This document shows positions 28,701 to 37,700 of a stretch of 64,000 nt of DNA, in pieces (position 1 is the stretch's first letter; the number at the start of each line of letters is the position of its first letter). The stretch comes from Actinostola sp. cb2023. Its lineage: Eukaryota > Cnidaria > Anthozoa > Actiniaria > Actinostolidae. Location: positions 124,001-188,000 of the forward strand of contig JAUJYZ010000497.1 in NCBI GenBank assembly GCA_033675265.1, read 5' to 3'. The notes beneath the pieces were generated by a model. It saw only the letters and a program-made list of their open reading frames with translations. It searched no databases and was not told where the DNA came from. Position numbers and translations under genes: made by a program.

Positions 28701-31700
28701 CTATATACATGTGTTGTGTATTGTATAATTTTAATTTGTACAAATTCATTGCTTTAAATTAAGTTTTCGTAGTTTTTCATGGCCAAATGGTTACTAGCTG
28801 GCACCCTAGGCATCCCATAATATGGCCGCCGTATCGGTAAAAAGGTCTATTGAAATAGTGCAAATTCGTTTGCCTGTTTGTCTTCCCAGGGCTCCTCCTT
28901 CTCTACTGCGCTTTTTGTTAAATAAGTATCATTTATGCGATTGGGGAAAAGGATTTCCTTGCACTTCATTTGGCCATGGGATAACTATTTTTTGTTAATA
29001 TTATTATTTTAAATTTTATTAAATTTTATTAAATTTTATTTTATTAAATTTTATTATATTTTATTATATGGGATAACGATGTCCACATAGGAAAGCCTTT
29101 GCAATGATTTTGTATGACTTACATTGCGATGTGTGAGCTAAAAACGGTTACTCTGATAAAGGGTGTCCAGGATTGAACTGATGTTTTACTAATTCAGGTG
29201 ATGATTCAAGAGTACGTTCTCGCCCTTAGAATCTTTACTCAAATGATTAGACGACTTTAATAAGTGTCGAGCCGAAAGATGTTGTACACAGAATAACTGA
29301 TCAGAAGTGAAGACTTTAATTTACAGCCTGATAAATCCAATCGCTGGGTTACGTTGTGGACTTGATCACAATTAGTGTTGTATTGGAGGTGTTTCCCAAA
29401 CCCAACTGAATCCATAATTGAACTGATTTCAAAAAAAAAAAAAAAAAGATCGAAGTAAACGTAAACTTTTTCCAGTATAAATACTTTATTTAATGTCGGA
29501 ATTGATTTATTGACTTCTTGTTTCCTTTACGAAGCCGAAAAGTGTTGATAACGCTTTACATATTTGATATAAAGGATTACCGACACAAAAGTAATCATGT
29601 TTTTCTAAGGATTTTTTAATCACGTTTTGTTATACACCATGCGTTTGTTTGTCTTTGGCTCGTGTGAAACTGTATTAGAGCCGGTCTTTGTGTATGTGTG
29701 TATGATAGTGTTTATGTTATCCCAGTAATATCGAGCTGTGGACGTTACTAAAGAAAACAGTTCAAGGATAAAAAATTAAGAACCGGAAAAATCACAAGAT
29801 TTTCACAGTGATAAATATTTGAAAAGTTTTGATAACGAACGTCACCATAGCAACTTAACTAATCAATTTTTTTGTATTTTTAGTTCTTGTTGTTATTCAG
29901 ATTTTAATTGTTAATGTTGTCTTTAATTTTACTTTCTCTTTTGTTTTTAATTACTAAATCAGATTTTGTTCTGCAACCTTAAAGTGCTACTTAGACGAAA
30001 ATCGATCGAAGTTTAATTTAGCTGAAACTTCATTGAATAATTCTTCAAGGGTCTAATAATAACCAGTTAAATTCTTTTTTCGATATTCCAGAGGGAAGTA
30101 CTATATTTTCATGAATCTTTAGAGGTGTCAGTGACGTCATCTACTCAACCCAACATTCAGCTCCATACATTTCTTTGTATTTTGTTAGTCAAAATATCTC
30201 AATGTTTTGTTCAGATAACAGCTCTGCATTGAAGATAACTGGTCAGACAATCAATCCTAAGCACAAATAATGTAAGAAAACTCCTTCACCCAATTCTTTT
30301 AGCTACATAGAAATAAAATAATTCAAGAAACTAAACACAAAGAAATGTATGGAGCGAAGCTGTGTTGATTGTTAGGGTTGAGTAGATGACCTCACTGACA
30401 CTTCTAAAGATTCATAAAAATGTAATACTTCCCATAGGAATTTTGAGAAAACACATTAACCAGTAATTGTATGGCTCTTTGAGATTATTTCAGTGAAGTT
30501 TCAGCTAAATTAAACTTCGATCGATTTTCGTCTAAGTAGCACTTTAAGCCGAATCTACAAGAGCAAATTTTCCTTGACAAATTATCCTTAACAAATTTTC
30601 CTTGACAAGGAAGACTTGCTCGTGTAGACGACAAAAACATCGCCAATTTTTCCTTGTCGAGGAAAACTTGCTCGTGTAGACGACAAAAACATCGCCAATA
30701 TTTCCTTGTCGAGGAAAACTTGCTCGTGTAGACGACAAAAACATCGCCAATTTTTCTTTGTCGAGGAAAACTTGCTCGTGTAGACGACAAAAACATCGCC
30801 AATTTTTCCTTGTCGAGGAAAACTTGCTCGTGTAGACGACAAAAACATCGCCAATTTTTCCTTGTCGAGGAAAACTTGCTCGTGTAGACGACAAAAACAT
30901 CGCCAATTTTTCCTTGTCAAGGAAAACTTGTTCGTGTAGATGCGGCTTTAGCGTGTTACATTTGAAAGGGTACACCCATCGATTTATTTTCTCATCATAA
31001 CTTTTTGGGCACAAAATGACTAGGAATTTGACTAGTTTTCGACCAAGTGTCTTACATTTGAAGGGTACATGGCATCCCATCAGCCCCCCGGAACATCACT
31101 ACCGCGACGCTCAACATCGCCGATCTCTACCTGTTTCAATTTACCCATGAATGCTTACCACCCATGTTGAATAAGCGTGAAATATTTAGTTGAATAAAAT
31201 AGTAGTTATTTTTAGTCGTTTGTCCGCCCGACATTATCAGTTTGGCAACACAATGTTTAGTCATCGAGTAATGACATAGTGTTCTAGATATCTCTATATT
31301 AAGGCCTGTAGACACTTGTGAAATAAGCGCAAGCACAAGAAAGCCGGTTCACTTTGTTGTTTTCTTGTGCTTGTGCTTAAAGACACACAATGACGCACAC
31401 CGCGAACTTCATCCGGGCACGTGATTCTCGGCATTACTGAATCATGAGTTCACTGACAATGTACACACTGACATAATGAAACACACTTTGTACTTCCAAG
31501 CGCAAATATTTGCAAGACACGATAACGATATACAGTACTTGACGCACGTCGAAGGAACGCCTGAAGCTTGTTTTTCACGAGCGTCGCACGCTTAACCGCA
31601 AGCCACAAGATTAAGAATTTGTCACGTAAAAACGGGCCGACGCAAGCATAAACGCAAGCCACAAGATTAAGAATTTGTCCCGTAAAAACGGGCCGACGCA

Positions 31701-34700
31701 AGCATAAACGCAAGCCACAAGATTAAGAATTTGTCACGTAAAAACGGGCCGACGCAAGCATAAACGCAAGCCACAAAGAAATTGAGAAATTTATGTGCAT
31801 ATGCTTGCGCTTATACTTGCCCCAGGCCTTTTCGCAGTGAAATAATCAGGGTTCACACGGAATGTCCACAATAAAATTCCATGACTTTTCCATGGCTTTT
31901 TCATGACCTAAATTTAAGAATTACTAACAGTAACAAAGCACATATTATAGTGTTCAAATAAAGACGAACCTAGACCGGCAGTGACCTCTCCTTGACTTTA
32001 ACGTAAATTCTCTGTGTGGTTTAATTACTAGGAAAAGTGTACACATTTGTTTTACAGCTACCTAGATAACTAACTTGATAACTATAATCTTCTGAACATT
32101 TAGCCCTAGCAAGAGATTGTAAAGGAAATAAAATTCCATGGGACTTTTCCATGACTTTTGACATTTTTTGTGAAATTTAATGACTTTTCCAGGCTGGAAA
32201 ATGCGTTTTCTAAATTCAATGACTTTCCATGAGTGTGAACCCTGATAATGCATCTGATGCTTGCGCTCACTGCTTTCGTCCCCAGTGAAAGCCAGGCTTA
32301 AACGTATAAAGTGTTGCGTATTGAAAAGACGACATCCAGATACGGGCGAAACAGGGCCTTAAACTGAACGTAATGACTCCATCATAGCTGTGATAATACT
32401 AGGAAAGGAGAGCACGTAGCACTAGCGAAAATATAGAAATTGAGGGAATGTTAAAGTGCTATAAAGAGCCATCTCGTCATTATATTCTGTACGTTAGCCC
32501 TGGAAATAGAGGAGTAAGGGGGAGGGGGGTCTGACCCCGATGGGATTCGAACCCACGACCCTTTAACTTTCCCTTCCGCCCTTTCAAGCTGTTGGTAGGG
32601 GAGAGCGATGGGCTCTACGACTGCGTCGTGTTCACTACTCAACATTGTAGTGGGGGAGAGGGGAGTTGGTAGCCTTGAATGTCCCATCTCGACTAAGTAA
32701 TAACCACACGGGAAACACTTGTTGACCCTGACGAAGGGCTCTTGGTTCTATCAGAAAGCTACCCCCTTCCGCCGTTTGCAAAAGAGCTTGAAACACTTTG
32801 TGTTCACTACTCAACATTGTAGTGGGGGAGGGAAGATTGGTTTAGTTCTATCAGAAATATTTCACCCCCCCCCCCCCCCTTTCAATGTTGGTTGAGAGCG
32901 ATCTCGATCTACTTCGTCGTGTTCACTACTCAACATTGTAGTGGGGGGAGGGGGGTTGGTAGTTCTATGAGAAATATTTCAACCCCCTTCCGCCCTTTCA
33001 ATGTTGATTGAGAGCGATGTCGATCTACGACTGCGTCGTGTTCACTACTCAACATTGTAGTGGGGGAGGGGGGTTGGTAGTTCTATGAGAAATATTTCAA
33101 CCCCCTTCCCCCCCTTCCAATGTTGATTGAGAACGATGTCGATCTACGACTGCGTCGTGTTCACTACTCAACATTGTAGTGGGGGAGGGAGATTGGTAGT
33201 TCTATCAGAAATATTTCAACCCCCTTCCCCCCCTTCCAATGTTGATTGAGAGCGATGTCGATCTATTTCGACGTGTTCACTACTCAACATTGTAGTGGGG
33301 GGAGGGGGGTTGGTAGTTCTATGAGACATATTTCAACCCCCTTCCCCCCTTCCAATGTTGATTGAGAACGATGTCGATCTACTTCGTCGTGTTCACTACT
33401 CAACATTGTAGTGGGGGAGGGGTTTTGGTAGTTCAATGGGAAATATTTCTGAAATATAGGTATTAAAAAAACCTATTTGTGTCAACTATTTTGCATACGA
33501 CTGTAGGTTTCATAGTTATTAAATATGATTTATTGGGTTGCAAATACACATATTAATCTATGTTATTGTTTCTAGATGTTAGTAATAATACTATCTCATC
33601 CGAGAAAGACAGTAAAGAAGCAATAGTAAAGACAGAAAATACCGACTCTGACGATTCATCTGTACACGAAGATGACGATGGAGATGACAAAAAAGGACCA
33701 AAAAGACCTCGTACAATTTTAACAAGTCAGCAAAGAAAAGTGTTTAAATCCGCTTTCGAGATCAGCTCCAAACCTTGCCGAAAGGTATGTGGTTATTATT
33801 AAAAGTTATTATTATTATTTTTATTGTAAAGCGCTATTGGATAAATTAGAAATAGCGCTATATAATTTATTATTATTATTATTATTATTGATAATAGACC
33901 TTTTTACCGATCGGCGGCCATCTTGAATTATGAAGAAATTATGGGATGCACAGGGTGCAAGCTAGTAACCATTTGGCCTTGAAAAACTACGAAAACCTAA
34001 TTTAAAGCAATGAATTTGTACAAAATTATACAACAATACACAACACATGTAGATATTAAGTCACACAACACTATGGCTAGAGTGACATAGAAAAATAATA
34101 TATTGGCGCGACTCCACTCTCTACAGTTTTTGGGTCATTTGCACCCTGGGCATCCCATAATGTTTTAGCCAAAACAATAGAATCCAAAATGGCCGCCGTA
34201 TCGGTAAAAAGGTCTATTATAACATGCAGGGGCTGCGCCAAGTGAAAAAGCACCTTTATATGATACGCAATTCAGCCTTATCGCTGCGGTGTTCTTTGAT
34301 CAATAAACTATCCATCCATCCATCCATTTATCTATCCATTTATCTATCCATCCATCCATCCATCCATCCATCCATCCATCCATCCATCCATTTATCTATC
34401 CATTTATCTATCCATTTATCTATCTATCCATCCATTTATCTATCTATCTATCCATCCATCCATCCATCCATCCATCCATCCATCCACCCATCCATCCATC
34501 CATCCATCCATCCATAATAATAAATCGGTTCTTATATAGCGCATTTCACATTGTCTCAATGCGCTTTACAACCGATGGAGGACTTTTTCGGGCTGCATAT
34601 GAAGGCGCCTACGGCAGCCAAGCAGCTTACAATCATGAGGAGTTAGTATGTTAGTGTGTTATGCCTCCAATTTGAAGTCCATCCATCCATCCATCCATCC

Positions 34701-37700
34701 ATCCATCTATCTATCAAAATACTCGTTTGCCCCAACAAGCACAATTTCACATCCCAGGCCCCATAGCTTGCAGACAGTACCAACCTCTGAATAGTATGAC
34801 TCTAAGCGAACAACAACGCAAGAGAGCCGGCCGATTTGTGGAAAGTATTGGAAAATGAGCTCAACAAAAACGCACTGATAAAGTTCCCTTTTCGCTTGAC
34901 GCAGCCCACATAACATTGCGTCGCATTTCTGATCTTAATCATATTATATCTTCATTTTCACTATTTCATCTACCAGATTATTATATTATTATATAACACG
35001 TTATTAACAAAGAACAAATATTGTACTTTCTGTCTTTGTTCAGAAGTTCATAAACGTGAAATAACTATAATCAAATGTTTATTATCACAAATATTGGTGA
35101 TTAAATTGAACTTTCTAGTTGTCAAATAAGTTCGTTTTTAATAATCTGGGTGTTCATATATATCTTTAATTAAGTCCTTTCTCAATTCTTTTGATAAACA
35201 AAGGCATATGAACAACATTATGTCTGTGAAGCGTGTGCGTACCTTGTTTTATTAATACGGACGTTAAAAGAATTTAAAGCACTCTTAAGTTTGCTTTACC
35301 TTGTTAATTAGTCGTAAGCCTCGAATAAACTTCCGTAAACTGTCTTTATTACTAAGCAAGATGTCTTCTTCAAACAAAATAATACAACACATATAGACTA
35401 TTGAGGTCACCTCAAGCCTTAATTAAAACGTCAATTGACCCTCAATTAAAGCGAGCTTGGTGTTTGATTGTTCATTAGTAACATGTGGCGAGAACAAAAG
35501 ACAGACGTCTCAACCGCACCGCAGTCTGACGACCTGTCGCGCTGATTCAAGCTATAGAGTAATCTGTCGCAACTTTAGTTATTGTATATACTTGACTATA
35601 TGGATAATACCAACACGTGACAGCTACAATAGAGAACATCTCTGCACACAATACAATCAGGTTGTTATACTGATCCGTGCATTCATATTCTCTTGTATGG
35701 GACACCAGACCACACCGAAGTTTTTGATTGAAAAAAGCAAACGTTTTATGCGTTTTTTGTGCCCCTTTTACACGGGGATATTAGAGCAGATTTCGTATGA
35801 CTGTCAGGAAAAGCCACGGCACACGGCACGGTCACGGCGCGGCGCGGATTCATTCGAAATCCTACAGTCATCACCGTCCGTGTGCCTTAAGTTTTCACAG
35901 TCATACGAAATCTGCTCTATTTTCGGTTCTACCGTTGTGGCTTCAAACGTTTGGCGCATGTGTTTAATTTGAACAAGTTCTGAGAAACGTCTCCAATGCT
36001 GAGGAGAAATGTATGCATTGTACTATTGCTGTAAAATATATTGGTATAAATAGCCGCGAAACGGTTATAAAATAAAAATGCTTCCGACCACACGGTCATC
36101 ATCAGTGAATGCAAACGAGAAGATTTATATTGTTTTATCTCACGGCTGCTACATGAAGTATTAACTAGTAGTATTAATTAAATAAATAATACTGAACAAA
36201 ATTAAACTCAAATTAATTGGACTAACTGTCTAGTTGATCCACTCCAACATTACTGAATCGTTATTAACGATCAGATGAAGTGCTCAGTTTCCATATTATT
36301 GCCTATCAATCAAATGTCAGTATATTTGGATTAAAGTTTTGGACTCATCAACCTGCAAGAAGTTACTTAATTCATGTTAATATACTGGTTTTCGTAAAGT
36401 TTGCTAGCATTTTTGTGTTGTCATGTTTTAATCAGTTCTATATTTCATAGAGTATTTCTGACAGTTCAGTATTGTCTTTTTTTTTATATATAATTTATTG
36501 GAAATGGAAACTAATGGAGAATATACAGAACAAATGTTCGGAAAAAATCAGACGCCTCGAGCGGGATTCGAATCCACGACACCCCGATTTCATGACAGGT
36601 GCTCTACCCACTGAGCTACCGAGGCAACTACAGTGGCGTGGAGTTCAAATTAGCTCAAAGACGCTGATTTTAACCGAAGATTTGCTCCCAGGCCTCACGG
36701 AACTGGGAATTGCTTCTGTAATGACGTACGAACCGCATCACGTAATTTTAAAGGTTTAGTTAAGACATATCTTTTTAAGAAATATTTGCCTTAGTTATAT
36801 AAACATTAACACTGAACACTAAATGAACACTTTTTATATTAATATTTTTATAGTTTATTATATTCGATCTTTATTTGATTTGATTAATGTTGCTAGACAG
36901 TTTTGTAAGAGTATAGAGACAATAGTATTATGCTCCAAATACCTATTATTATTATTATTTGTTTAATTATCAGGTGAGAGAAGAGCTCTCTCGAGAAACG
37001 GGCTTGAGTGTTAGGGTCGTTCAAGTCTGGTTTCAGAATCAAAGAGCAAAGGTACAGAAATCAGTAAGTTTCCAACAATTTCTTTCTAATCAAATACTTA
37101 TTTAATAACAATTTAAAGCTGTTAAACTCCAAGGATCTTTCGACAGACATGTCTTCTTGACTAACTTCATAAGGCCAGAAGCATGTACCTTATGCATCAG
37201 TAAGTTTCTAAATGGGAATAATGAAAGGGGGCCACTGCCACCACCAACACCCGAAACATTTACAACATAACCAACACCAGCAACACCACTACCAACAGCA
37301 ACGACAGCAGCGAAAGAAAAGCACCACCATACATCATCACTCAGTCCCAATGGCACAACTACTAGCACAACAGCACTACGAACACCTACAATAGCACTGA
37401 TGACCTCATCAACAGCATCACCACTCCCAACAAAACGCTCCATTCAAATATTCTTACAAACATTTACAACATCATCATTACTGCTAACAGCACAACTACT
37501 AGCACAATAGCACACCAACACGAACCATTACCAACTATACACAATCAACAGCAGCAGCCACACTCCCAACAAAAGCTCCACAATAAACATTACAAAATCA
37601 CCACTGCTAACAGCACAACTACTAGCACAACAACACAACTATACAGCAAACTACTATACAGAAACTACCATCATCAACAGCATCGCCACTCCCAACAAAA

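Larger units (their letters stand above)
31302..32297. mobile_element. composite TTAA-flanked foldback element
   Basis: The left end GGCCTGTAGACACTTGTGAA with GCGCAAGCAC pairs with the right end GTGAAAGCCAGGC. Flanks are TTAA at 31299-31302 and 32298-32301. Inside are a 56-bp minisatellite (31598-31790) and a younger inserted element (31846-32245). Related termini occur at 40247-40417 and 42661-42846. Confidence 0.65.
33785..36973 (+). other. LMX1: LMX1 intron 4
   Basis: Holds the ATT/GCGC elements, MITE A copy 2, the tetranucleotide array, a GC-rich foldback and the SINE head. The remaining 34730-35780 and 36000-36470 stretches show nothing recognisable. Confidence 0.85.

Noticed and set aside
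30600..30950. CRISPR-like direct repeats
   Set aside because: Whole 52-bp units are repeated without unique spacers, in a spliced eukaryotic gene; this is a minisatellite.
30485..31080. Reverse-strand frames of 105-178 codons
   Set aside because: They translate the 52-bp minisatellite inside a MITE; open frames arise from the unit lacking stops.
34224..34517. 97-codon Ile/His/Pro/Ser frame
   Set aside because: Translation of the ATCC tetranucleotide array.
35457..35972. 171-codon plus-strand frame
   Set aside because: Crosses a GC-rich foldback MITE, lies in an LMX1 intron and shows no family features.
36554..36625. Functional tRNA-Ser gene
   Set aside because: Acceptor, D and T arms fit, but the anticodon stem is mismatched, there is no long variable arm, and a SINE body follows.
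36472..36759. Frame containing [20 protein letters not shown]
   Set aside because: This is the antisense translation of a tRNA-derived SINE head, a frequent false protein.
37052..37072. Later GTAAGT donor for LMX1 exon 5
   Set aside because: The 19-nt extension to 37070 disrupts the QNQRAK-IKKLARR junction and shifts the frame relative to exon 6.
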